From an uncultured Chlamydiae bacterium (GTDB lineage Bacteria > Chlamydiota > Chlamydiia > Chlamydiales > Rhabdochlamydiaceae): 38,478 bases of DNA. The stretch is taken from NCBI GenBank assembly GCA_945957075.1, contig CAMFJP010000001.1, forward strand, positions 1 through 38,478, given 5' to 3'. Below, one piece after another: positions 32,166-38,478 of this stretch (positions are counted from its first letter, which is position 1; every line of letters begins with the position of its first letter). The notes under the pieces are model-generated. The model worked only from the letters and a program-made list of their open reading frames with translations, was not told where the DNA came from and searched no databases. The position numbers and the translations under genes were made by a program.

Positions 32166-33887
32166 ATGCATTCAATTAATTTTAATTTTCAAAATCAACA
32201 TTTTACACCAATAAATCCAACAACTGACACGCCACTATTAACACAATATATTTCAACACCCGAAGTCTCAACCTTTCAAGGACACTCTGTAACACCGTTA
32301 TATGTAGGACTAGAACAGCGCTTAAGCACCTCTTGCTTACATGACGTAAATATTTACGCCCCTGTCCCTTTTAAGGATTTTTTAAGCCCAAATGAATGGA
32401 ACTGCTCTGCCATCTTGCCTCACATAAGCAAAGCAAAAGCTCCCGGCGTTATTGTATCTACGGGAACCAAACGCTGCTTTTCTGATTTAGAAATGCTACT
32501 AAAAGTAGCCCCTGAAAAGTGCCACGGCCTTGTTGCAAGAGATATCAATCCACGAGCTAAAGCCTATGTAGATTTCATCACCTTATTATTTAAAATTTCA
32601 AAAAATAGAGAGGAATTTGCTCAATTTTTTTCCAAAGAATTGATCCAAAAACTACAACATGATTTCACACCTTTTTGCTCAGCCGAAAAACTTGACACGG
32701 ATCGATTATACGCATTTAAAAAAAGCCTTTTAGCAACACAAGAAGGAAAACAATTAATCGATCATCTCCGCACTAACATCACAGAGAGCATGATGTCTGA
32801 AGAAACAAAAACATATTACTTATCTCATTTAGAGGACTTTGTAGCTTTATTTTATAGCACAGATCTAACATGGCTGGAGCTACCTGGACTTGAAGGATTT
32901 GAGTGTCTACATGATGACAATCTCTTCCTGCAGATACAACAGCTGGCAAAATCTGGAAACATCATCGCAACCGTTGGAGACATTACAGATCTTAGATTTT
33001 TAAATGAAGAATCGGTCCATACAGTCGATCTGTCTAACATCCCCTCTTATATACGCATCTATATGCAAATGAATCCACATTCCACGCCAAATATCATTTG
33101 GTGTCATACTCCCGTAAAACAACAGTTTCCGGAGTCTACTTATAAAGCATATAGAGGAACTGTTGAAAGCTGCCCTTACGAAGATATCTTATTAGAAAAA
33201 TTCTCCTATTTATGCGCAAGGCTTGTAGAATCCGAAAGAATAAGCGAAAAAGATAAAGAAGCAAGAGCACTACAGCTCGCAACAGGAAAAAAAACAACAA
33301 CCATACACCCTGTTAAGGGACCAACACCCCAAGCAATGCAGGCTCTAGAGGAATACTGCGCCGCGCATATGGTGCACACAGACGCGCTTGGCTGGCTCTG
33401 TTTTGACCAACAACAACTCGAATGCCTTAACCGTTTAAACACAGCTCCAAAAGAAACACTGCGCTCCCTTGCAGCTCAACCGGATATACAAAGACATGTA
33501 TCCACATTGGTTAAAGCAAATGATATCTTAACTATAGATAATTTTTTAACATTTTCAAGTATCCCTGGATGGGAAGAGGCCTTTTTTAGCGAGGTAATCG
33601 AAGATGCCGGTAATTTGCTCGGATTTGATACAAGCACATGTCTTTTTGCCATACTGCATGCATACCTTTCAAGACATCCAGAGGCAAGATCTCGGTTGAA
33701 AATGTCAGAAGATGATCTACAAGAGTATTATCAAAAAAATATCACTGAAATCCATCGCATGCAAAGCCCAGAAGCAAGACGCGGATGTATTCCTGCATAC
33801 CTAGAAAGAGTATCTAGAGCAGAAGAGTATCTAAGAGATCACCCAAGTTTTACAAACAAAAGTCTCTACTTCCAAGAGGTGACATGA
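32166..33887 (+). CDS. Unknown protein, family A paralogue 2
   Basis: I do not recognise the family. The 573-aa protein is a clear paralogue of the IQ-motif protein at 13118-14458: GVIVSTGTKR (94-103), ARDINPR (124-130), GNIIATVGDI (264-273), DLSNI (288-292) and LGWLCF near 420 align in order. It has no IQ motif. Its N-terminus is rich in Asn, Thr, Ser and Gln (MHSINFNFQNQHFTPINPTT), typical of chlamydial type III substrates, and it has an extra C-terminal 100 residues. An AGG ribosome site lies upstream of the ATG. The block spacing resembles a Rossmann methyltransferase without the GxGxG loop; this is uncertain. The 3' end overlaps the convergent helicase gene by 22 bases. Confidence 0.75.
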   Translation: MHSINFNFQNQHFTPINPTTDTPLLTQYISTPEVSTFQGHSVTPLYVGLEQRLSTSCLHDVNIYAPVPFKDFLSPNEWNCSAILPHISKAKAPGVIVSTGTKRCFSDLEMLLKVAPEKCHGLVARDINPRAKAYVDFITLLFKISKNREEFAQFFSKELIQKLQHDFTPFCSAEKLDTDRLYAFKKSLLATQEGKQLIDHLRTNITESMMSEETKTYYLSHLEDFVALFYSTDLTWLELPGLEGFECLHDDNLFLQIQQLAKSGNIIATVGDITDLRFLNEESVHTVDLSNIPSYIRIYMQMNPHSTPNIIWCHTPVKQQFPESTYKAYRGTVESCPYEDILLEKFSYLCARLVESERISEKDKEARALQLATGKKTTTIHPVKGPTPQAMQALEEYCAAHMVHTDALGWLCFDQQQLECLNRLNTAPKETLRSLAAQPDIQRHVSTLVKANDILTIDNFLTFSSIPGWEEAFFSEVIEDAGNLLGFDTSTCLFAILHAYLSRHPEARSRLKMSEDDLQEYYQKNITEIHRMQSPEARRGCIPAYLERVSRAEEYLRDHPSFTNKSLYFQEVT

Positions 33888-35827
33888 AGAAGGTGCTGAG
33901 GAATCTCAAATAAAAACCTAGAGGGTGTACATGTGATTTGTTTGCCCATTTTTTTACGAGTACAGGCCATGCTCAACGTGAGATATTTTTTTGCTCTGGT
34001 TATCGCAACATAAAGGAGCCTTCTTTCCTCCTCAACACCAGTATCAAGAAGGCTTTTTTCATGAGGAACAATGTGATCTTCAAGGCCTGATAAAAAACAG
34101 GCTTCAAATTCAAGACCCTTAGCGCTATGAAATGTCATGAGTTGAACGGCATCGCGAATTTCTTTATGTTTTTTATACTCAGGACCACCTTGTATGCCCA
34201 TCTCATGCAAAAATTCATAAAGAGCTTCCTCGCCTACAAGGTCATCTGGCAACGCATCTAAAAACCCGAGTACATTTTCCCATTTGAAGGCCCGCATTTT
34301 TTCGCTTTTCACCTCTTCGGCAATCGCTTTTTGATAATCTATCGCCTCAAGAAGCCATAAAGCCACCTGCTTCATGGGCAATAAAACACACTTTTGCTTC
34401 AAGGTCTCTATAATTTTTAAAAAATTATGAACTCCTTGAATAGCCTTTGAGGATAAATCGGGAACATAATGCGTAACTTTATTCAAAACGTCATAAAGCG
34501 GAATATTTTGTGATCTATTTATCTGTGTAATTTTATCGAGTGCTTGGTCAGAAATACCTCTTCTTGGAACATTTACAATCCTAAGAAGAGATTCTTGATC
34601 TTGCGGATTGCATGCCACATGAAAATAGGCAACAAGGTCTTTGATCTCACTGCGATCATACATCTGCATACCCCCAAAGACCTGGAAGGGAATGCCACGC
34701 ATCCACACCCCATTATTTTCCCAAACAGCCTGCATAAGAGCGACTTCTAAAGGGGCGGACAGGATATTAGAACGATATAAAATAGCAATGTCCTTCCATG
34801 CCAGCTGCTTTTCTTGACGCAGCTCAACAATTTTTCGTGCAATTGCCTGCGCCTCTTCAATTTCTGAAGGGGCGTGAAAAATAGCAATGCTATCCCCTGA
34901 AGTCTTATTGCTTCTTAGTCTTTTTGGATGCCTGTGCGTGTTATGCGCAATTAGTGCAGATGCTGCATCTAAAATCGTAGGCGTTGACCTGTAATTTTGT
35001 TCCAATGTAATCGTACTTGTCGCTGAAAAATTTAAAATGTTTTTAATCTCGGCGCCCCTCCACCCATAAATAGATTGATCGTCATCCCCAACAACACAAA
35101 GATTATTGTATTTTTGTGATAAAAGGGCAGCTAATCGATACTGAATGGGGTTGGTATCTTGATACTCATCAATCATGATGTGCTGAAACCGCTCTTGATA
35201 TGTCTCTAAAACATCTGGGTGCTTCTCAAAAAGCTGCAATGTCAATGCGAGCAGATTATCAAAATCAACGGCGTTATAAGCGCGCATACACACATTTAAA
35301 TTCGTAAACACTTCGGAGGTAAAATGATCATGCCAAGAGGGGGCCTCTCTTTCTATGTCGTCAAAGGAGAGGACTCTATTTTTTGCAAATGAAATTTTTG
35401 AAAATGTGCTCTCTAAACTAGGAAGCTCTCCTTCATGATCTAGCATATTATGAACAAGACGCTTTACAAGGCGCTTGACATCTCTTTCATCATATAAAGT
35501 AAACTTTGGGGTGTATCCAAGACGGTGAATTTCTTTACGTAAAATATTACAACAAAAACTATGAAATGTGCTAAGAGTCACCTGCTTTGCACAGCCATGA
35601 CCCACAAGACGGGCGGTACGCTCGCGCATCTCCTGCGCCGCCTTATTTGTAAATGTAAGACCCAAAATCAAACGGGGCGGAACATTCTCTTCATGTATAA
35701 GATGCGCTATTCGATGAGCTAAGACTGTTGTTTTACCGCTTCCAGCACCCGCTAAAATTAAAACGCGACCACGGGTTGTAGTCACAGCGCGCCTCTGCTC
35801 TACGTTAAGCTCTCTTCCTTTCGACAT
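33866..35827 (-). CDS. uvrD: UvrD/PcrA/Rep-type DNA helicase
   Basis: This is a superfamily 1A 3'-5' helicase used in excision and mismatch repair or replication restart. The 653-aa sequence has all motifs in order: I LAGAGSGKTTVL (28-39), Ia TFTNKAAQEM, II DEYQDTN, III GDDDQSIYGWRGA, IV EQNYRST, V TFHSAKGLEFE and VI LLYVAITRAKK. It is shorter than E. coli UvrD (720), with a reduced C-terminus, so the choice between UvrD, PcrA and Rep is not settled; chlamydial UvrD is also of this size (from memory). It overlaps rnpA by 23 bases and the family A gene on the other strand by 22. Confidence 0.94.
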   Translation of the reverse strand: MSKGRELNVEQRRAVTTTRGRVLILAGAGSGKTTVLAHRIAHLIHEENVPPRLILGLTFTNKAAQEMRERTARLVGHGCAKQVTLSTFHSFCCNILRKEIHRLGYTPKFTLYDERDVKRLVKRLVHNMLDHEGELPSLESTFSKISFAKNRVLSFDDIEREAPSWHDHFTSEVFTNLNVCMRAYNAVDFDNLLALTLQLFEKHPDVLETYQERFQHIMIDEYQDTNPIQYRLAALLSQKYNNLCVVGDDDQSIYGWRGAEIKNILNFSATSTITLEQNYRSTPTILDAASALIAHNTHRHPKRLRSNKTSGDSIAIFHAPSEIEEAQAIARKIVELRQEKQLAWKDIAILYRSNILSAPLEVALMQAVWENNGVWMRGIPFQVFGGMQMYDRSEIKDLVAYFHVACNPQDQESLLRIVNVPRRGISDQALDKITQINRSQNIPLYDVLNKVTHYVPDLSSKAIQGVHNFLKIIETLKQKCVLLPMKQVALWLLEAIDYQKAIAEEVKSEKMRAFKWENVLGFLDALPDDLVGEEALYEFLHEMGIQGGPEYKKHKEIRDAVQLMTFHSAKGLEFEACFLSGLEDHIVPHEKSLLDTGVEEERRLLYVAITRAKKYLTLSMACTRKKMGKQITCTPSRFLFEIPQHLLHVTSWK

Positions 35828-36242
35828 AGGCTAAAAACAATGATAAGTCTACGTTCACATCGTGCATGGACACAGAAACTTTTGGAATCCGCGGTGAAAT
35901 ATTCATCTCAAGGTCGGACGGCATGGTCAATAGACTCAGACGAAAAGCCTCGCGGACTACGCGCTTAAACCGATTCCGCATATGGGCCTTCCCATACTTT
36001 CTTGACACAGTAACACCAAGCTTTGGACAAAGAGAAAAGCCTTTTCTATAATCTATAGTAAAGACACTACCCTGCCATCTTTTTTTTGCTTTAAAGACAG
36101 CAACGTAATGTTTGCTTTTTCTAATCCTAACCTGTTTAGGAAACGTAGTCCCTAGACAGACAGTCTTTTTCTGCCGATTCTGCGACGACGGTTGATGATC
36201 TTCCTGCCGTTTGCAGTCTTCATTCTCTTGCGAAATCCGCAT
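35805..36242 (-). CDS. rnpA: Ribonuclease P protein component, overlapping rpmH
   Basis: RnpA is the protein subunit that helps RNase P RNA remove tRNA 5' leaders. The family body is at residues about 31-145: FPKQVRIRKSKHYVAVFKA, LGVTVSRKYGKAHMRNRF and RFKRVVREAFR, the RNR motif. Most RnpA are about 115-120 aa; here the only in-frame start (ATG, 36242) gives 145 aa with a charged N-terminal extension encoded inside rpmH. No ATG, GTG or TTG lies between residue 1 and the family body, so either the extension is real or a non-standard start is used. It overlaps the helicase gene by 23 bases. Confidence 0.9.
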   Translation of the reverse strand: MRISQENEDCKRQEDHQPSSQNRQKKTVCLGTTFPKQVRIRKSKHYVAVFKAKKRWQGSVFTIDYRKGFSLCPKLGVTVSRKYGKAHMRNRFKRVVREAFRLSLLTMPSDLEMNISPRIPKVSVSMHDVNVDLSLFLAYVERKRA

Positions 36243-36286
36243 GTGGTCTGGCGCTTCTTTTTACTAGGATGGTATGTTGGTCCCAT
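36152..36286 (-). CDS. rpmH: 50S ribosomal protein L34
   Basis: The 44-aa, very basic frame reads MGPTYHPSKKKRQTTCGFRK and continues RMKTANGRKIINRRRRIGRK to RLSV, unmistakably L34. The N-terminus MGPTYHPSK is a variant of the usual MKRTYQPS. The frame is shorter than 60 codons. It shares its last 91 bases with the rnpA frame. The gene lies 54 bases after the exonuclease gene, with its own likely promoter. The ribosome site is a GGAAAG about 8 bases upstream of the ATG. Confidence 0.95.
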   Translation of the reverse strand: MGPTYHPSKKKRQTTCGFRKRMKTANGRKIINRRRRIGRKRLSV

Positions 36287-36317
36287 AAATGTCTTTCCAA
36301 AAATTGATGATGGCCGA

Positions 36318-36347
36318 AGTATACAAAACTAGTTAAAAAACTAGCAA
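36318..36347 (-). promoter_or_regulatory. Predicted promoter for rpmH-rnpA
   Basis: On the minus strand TTGCTA (36342-36347) and TATACT (36318-36323) are spaced 18 bases apart. They overlap the end of the exonuclease gene and precede the rpmH ATG by 31 bases. A CTAGTT/AACTAG hairpin lies in the spacer region. Confidence 0.5.
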
Positions 36348-36925
36348 GAAAAACCCACAACGGCCGAATAACAAGCAATCAAATGCTCGACCCCCTGCAT
36401 GGCTCTATGGGGTGTAGACTCGGGAGGAATTCCATAAACCGCTGCAATCTTATCTTTAGAAAACCCGGTATTCCATGGAAGTTTTTTTTGCTCTTTTCGT
36501 CCAGAGCGCATACTCTCAGCCCAATACATCGAAGCCAAATCGAGCCAATGGTAGGGCAAATGGAGTCTCTCTTGGAGAGAGGGATCAATCAACTGAGCAA
36601 AAAAGCTACGATCAAATGAGGGGTTTTGACAAACAAATACAGCCTCCCCCCTTTTTATAGAATGTGCATTAAAATCTTTTTGAACAGATAAAGAGACCTC
36701 AGCAATCGGTATTCCAGCTTGCACTTCATCGTAAGTAAATCCATTAATAGCAAGACTTGCGGGATCACTTGCCTTCCAAGCGCTTTGTGTTTGATATACA
36801 ACCGCTTGAAATGAAGCCTCCTCAGCACCAGACCTTAAATCAATAATTTTATAGGCTATTTCAATAAGACAATGCCGATAGGGATTTAACCCATTTGTCT
36901 CGCTATCTAGAAAAATTCCCTTCAT
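36341..36925 (-). CDS. DnaQ/RNase T-like 3'-5' exonuclease with altered Exo III motif
   Basis: I start it at the ATG at 36925 (MKGIFLDSETNGLNPY, 194 aa), which places the DxE motif (D7, E9) at the N-terminus as in the family; an upstream GTG (36985) adds a doubtful 20 residues. The Exo II motif QNPSFDRSFF near residue 102 is intact. The Exo III region reads PHRAMQGVEH: the H is kept, but glycine stands where H-x4-D needs the last catalytic aspartate. So it may be weak or inactive, or E two residues later may substitute. It is divergent from nusB and precedes rpmH. The substrate, DNA or RNA, is unknown. Confidence 0.8.
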   Translation of the reverse strand: MKGIFLDSETNGLNPYRHCLIEIAYKIIDLRSGAEEASFQAVVYQTQSAWKASDPASLAINGFTYDEVQAGIPIAEVSLSVQKDFNAHSIKRGEAVFVCQNPSFDRSFFAQLIDPSLQERLHLPYHWLDLASMYWAESMRSGRKEQKKLPWNTGFSKDKIAAVYGIPPESTPHRAMQGVEHLIACYSAVVGFSC

Positions 36926-36988
36926 AAAATCCATTATAGCAAAGAGAATGCTCGAGAGAAAACAAAAAGATGTGATACGCTTCACAAC

Positions 36989-37417
36989 ATGGCGTTTTCA
37001 CAACAAAAGTTTCGAGAAATAGTCTTTCAGCTACTCTATAGCCGAGACTTTGCAGTCGACCCGGGTGAAGGGGGACTTTTTCTGCTGATGGAGCAGCTTG
37101 CTGTAACAAAAAAAATCGTCAGATTGGCTATGGAAAAGCAAGAGCAAATATGGGAAAAAAAAGAGACTCTAGACACACTTATTGCAAGTGTAGCACAAGA
37201 CTATAGCTTTGAAAGAATACCAAGAATTGAGCGCAACATCCTACGCCTTGGTGTGTTCGAACTCTTTCATAGCGGCGATGTCCCTCCAAAAGTTGCCATA
37301 TCGGAAGCGATTCGCCTATCTAGAAAATTTGCGACTCACGAAGCCGCAAACTTTGTTAACGCTCTTTTGGATGCGCTTTATGCTCCCTCCCCTGCAGAAC
37401 AATGTTCCGCTAAGTAG
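36989..37417 (+). CDS. nusB: Transcription antitermination factor NusB
   Basis: NusB pairs with S10 (NusE) on boxA RNA for antitermination of rRNA transcription. The 142-aa, all-helical protein shows QQKFREIVFQLLYS (5-18), RIPRIERNILRLGVFEL (77-93), VPPKVAISEAIRLSRKFA and FVNALLDAL at the C-terminal end, all typical. The start is divergent from the exonuclease gene, with a 63-base gap. Its 3' end overlaps murB by 38 bases, and the nusB-murB pairing is also chlamydial as I recall. Confidence 0.95.
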   Translation: MAFSQQKFREIVFQLLYSRDFAVDPGEGGLFLLMEQLAVTKKIVRLAMEKQEQIWEKKETLDTLIASVAQDYSFERIPRIERNILRLGVFELFHSGDVPPKVAISEAIRLSRKFATHEAANFVNALLDALYAPSPAEQCSAK

Positions 37418-38243
37418 ATTATCAACCTTTGGAATCGGAGGTCCAGCAGCCTACTATGCTGAGGCCAAGACAATCAAAGAGATGCAAGCGCTACTTTGTT
37501 ATGCAAAGGAGCATTCTCTCCCCTTTTTCGTCTTAGGCAAGGGCTCAAATTCTCTATTTGACGACAAAGGGTTTAATGGTCTTGTGATTGCAAATAAAAT
37601 TGCTTTTATGGAATGCAAGGACAATACCGTATTTGTCGGTGCAGGCTACAGCTTTTCTCTTTTAGGGACTCAACTTGCTAAAATGGGGCTTTCTGGACTT
37701 GAATTTGCAAGCGGCATCCCAGCAACCGTTGGAGGCGCCATCTACATGAATGCGGGAGCAAATGGCCAGCAGACCGCACATGCTCTCAAAGAAGTTACCT
37801 TTGTACATTCCGACACTAAAATACAAACTTTTACAAAAGAAGAACTCTTTTTTTCTTATAGAACATCCAGCTTTCAATCCATGAAGGGAGCCATTGTATC
37901 CGCAACCTTTACTCTGGAAAAGCAAGATTCTGCAAGAAACAGGCAATTAGAGATCATTGCGTATCGCAAAAAGACACAACCCTACAATGATCTGTCCTGT
38001 GGCTGCATTTTTCGAAACCCTCCCGGAGATTCCGCAGGAGCCCTTATCGAACGGTGCGGCCTTAAAGGGCACTCTTATGGAGGAGCTAGCGTCTCTCCCG
38101 TCCACGCCAATTTCATCGTTAACAAAGGTTTTGCCACCGCTGCTGACGTTTTAGCTCTTGCACAGCACATTAAAACCGAAGTTAATACGCGCACAGGCAT
38201 TGAGCTTGAAATGGAGGTACGCTTTGTCCCTTTTATCTCCTAA
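37380..38243 (+). CDS. murB: UDP-N-acetylenolpyruvoylglucosamine reductase MurB
   Basis: MurB is the FAD enzyme that reduces UDP-GlcNAc-enolpyruvate to UDP-MurNAc in peptidoglycan synthesis. From the ATG at 37380 it has 287 aa; a start at 37371 is also possible, while 37209 would lie deep in nusB. FAD-binding signatures are STFGIGGPAAYY, LGKGSNSLFDD, GIPATVGGAIYMNAGANG and FSYRTSSF. The catalytic proton-donor position in SCGCIFRNP carries cysteine where most MurB have serine (GSxFxNP). It is the shorter type II form. Peptidoglycan precursor genes are kept in Chlamydiae for the septal ring. Confidence 0.95.
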   Translation: MLPPLQNNVPLSRLSTFGIGGPAAYYAEAKTIKEMQALLCYAKEHSLPFFVLGKGSNSLFDDKGFNGLVIANKIAFMECKDNTVFVGAGYSFSLLGTQLAKMGLSGLEFASGIPATVGGAIYMNAGANGQQTAHALKEVTFVHSDTKIQTFTKEELFFSYRTSSFQSMKGAIVSATFTLEKQDSARNRQLEIIAYRKKTQPYNDLSCGCIFRNPPGDSAGALIERCGLKGHSYGGASVSPVHANFIVNKGFATAADVLALAQHIKTEVNTRTGIELEMEVRFVPFIS

Positions 38244-38478
38244 TTTTAGAGCCGATTTACACACACATACCACATGTTCCGACGGCATCTTAACACCAGA
38301 ACAGCTAATTAAGGAGGCAAAAAAACAGGGTCTATCTGGACTATCCATTACAGATCACGACACTCTCTCTGCCTACGAAACCGCCTTCCCTATTGCAGAA
38401 CAAGAAAACATCCTTCTTGGAACAGGCATCGAAATTTCCTCCTGGATGAAAGACACCTCAATACACATTTTAGGCCTG
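38224..38478 (+). CDS. PHP-domain phosphoesterase (3' end cut by window)
   Basis: The first 85 codons are present. The start is a TTG (38224-38226) with GGAGG 6 bases upstream inside murB, a strong ribosome site; no ATG fits. The protein shows the PHP metal motifs ADLHTHTTCSDG (near 9-20) and SITDHDTLSAY (near 40-50), and an EISS-type acidic motif later. PHP proteins of this size class (YciV/TrpH-like) hydrolyse nucleotide or RNA 5' ends. It overlaps murB by 20 bases and is likely translated from the same mRNA. Confidence 0.88.
   Translation, partial: MSLLSPNFRADLHTHTTCSDGILTPEQLIKEAKKQGLSGLSITDHDTLSAYETAFPIAEQENILLGTGIEISSWMKDTSIHILGL

Noticed and set aside
33866..33887. Convergent overlap as evidence that family A copy 2 is C-terminally altered
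   Set aside because: Short tail-to-tail overlaps occur elsewhere in compact genomes; without homologues the natural end cannot be judged.
1..38478. CRISPR array, tRNA or rRNA genes, intact insertion sequence
   Set aside because: No set of regularly spaced direct repeats, no cloverleaf-like gap sequence and no transposase frame was found; all gaps except 21087-21449 are too short.

Overview
This window reads as a chromosome segment of a member of the phylum Chlamydiae, more likely an environmental (Parachlamydia/Simkania/Rhabdochlamydia-like) lineage than a classical Chlamydia. The basis is gene content and order. Several blocks match arrangements I remember from Chlamydia: rpmE-prfA-prmC-ffh; tadA beside rpsO-pnp; yidD / LysM protein / pheT / repeat lipoprotein; sucA-sucB; HIT-MYG1; fabH-fabD-fabG-acpP; nusB-murB. 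The blocks are joined in an order that looks shuffled. No database was consulted, so the genus is left open.

Layout. 1-3982 (minus): a translation/secretion cluster, tadA, a 70-aa unknown, rpmE2, prfA, prmC and ffh (cut by the window edge). 4110-7432 (plus): rpsO, pnp and an overlapping rmlA-type nucleotidyltransferase. 7496-8718 (minus): yidD and a membrane-anchored LysM protein, divergent from pheT and a YwqK/MORN-like lipoprotein (8774-12161). 12257-13094: a plant-type [2Fe-2S] ferredoxin and a DUF1858 + A-type iron-sulfur carrier fusion. 13118-14458 (minus): an unknown protein with a textbook eukaryotic IQ (calmodulin-binding) motif. 14547-21086 (minus): sucB, sucA, a secreted HEAT-repeat protein, a HIT protein and a MYG1-family protein, tightly packed. 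21087-21449: a gene-free stretch holding a 164-bp imperfect palindrome that looks like a MITE. 21450-23352: a small secreted protein, transaldolase and an AsmA-like anchored protein.

23519-28515 holds an approximately 1193-aa helical protein followed by a 5'-truncated tandem copy of its last third, each ending in the same kind of terminator hairpin. 28583-31508 (minus) is the type II fatty-acid initiation set. 31623-33887 holds a NUDIX hydrolase and the second member of the IQ-protein family. 33866-36925 (minus) holds UvrD/PcrA helicase, rnpA, rpmH and a DEDD-type exonuclease. 36989-38478 holds nusB, murB and the start of a PHP-domain protein.

How it works together: most genes are core housekeeping (translation termination and SRP targeting, mRNA decay, TCA-cycle 2-oxoglutarate oxidation, FAS-II, Fe-S handling, peptidoglycan precursor synthesis). 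The accessory layer is the interesting part. It has two paralogues of an unrecognised family (one carrying an IQ motif), a large helical protein with a partial tandem duplicate, and mobile-element-like palindromes. The accessory genes have very AT-rich upstream regions and low-complexity N-termini, which fits host-directed secreted proteins. That role is inference.
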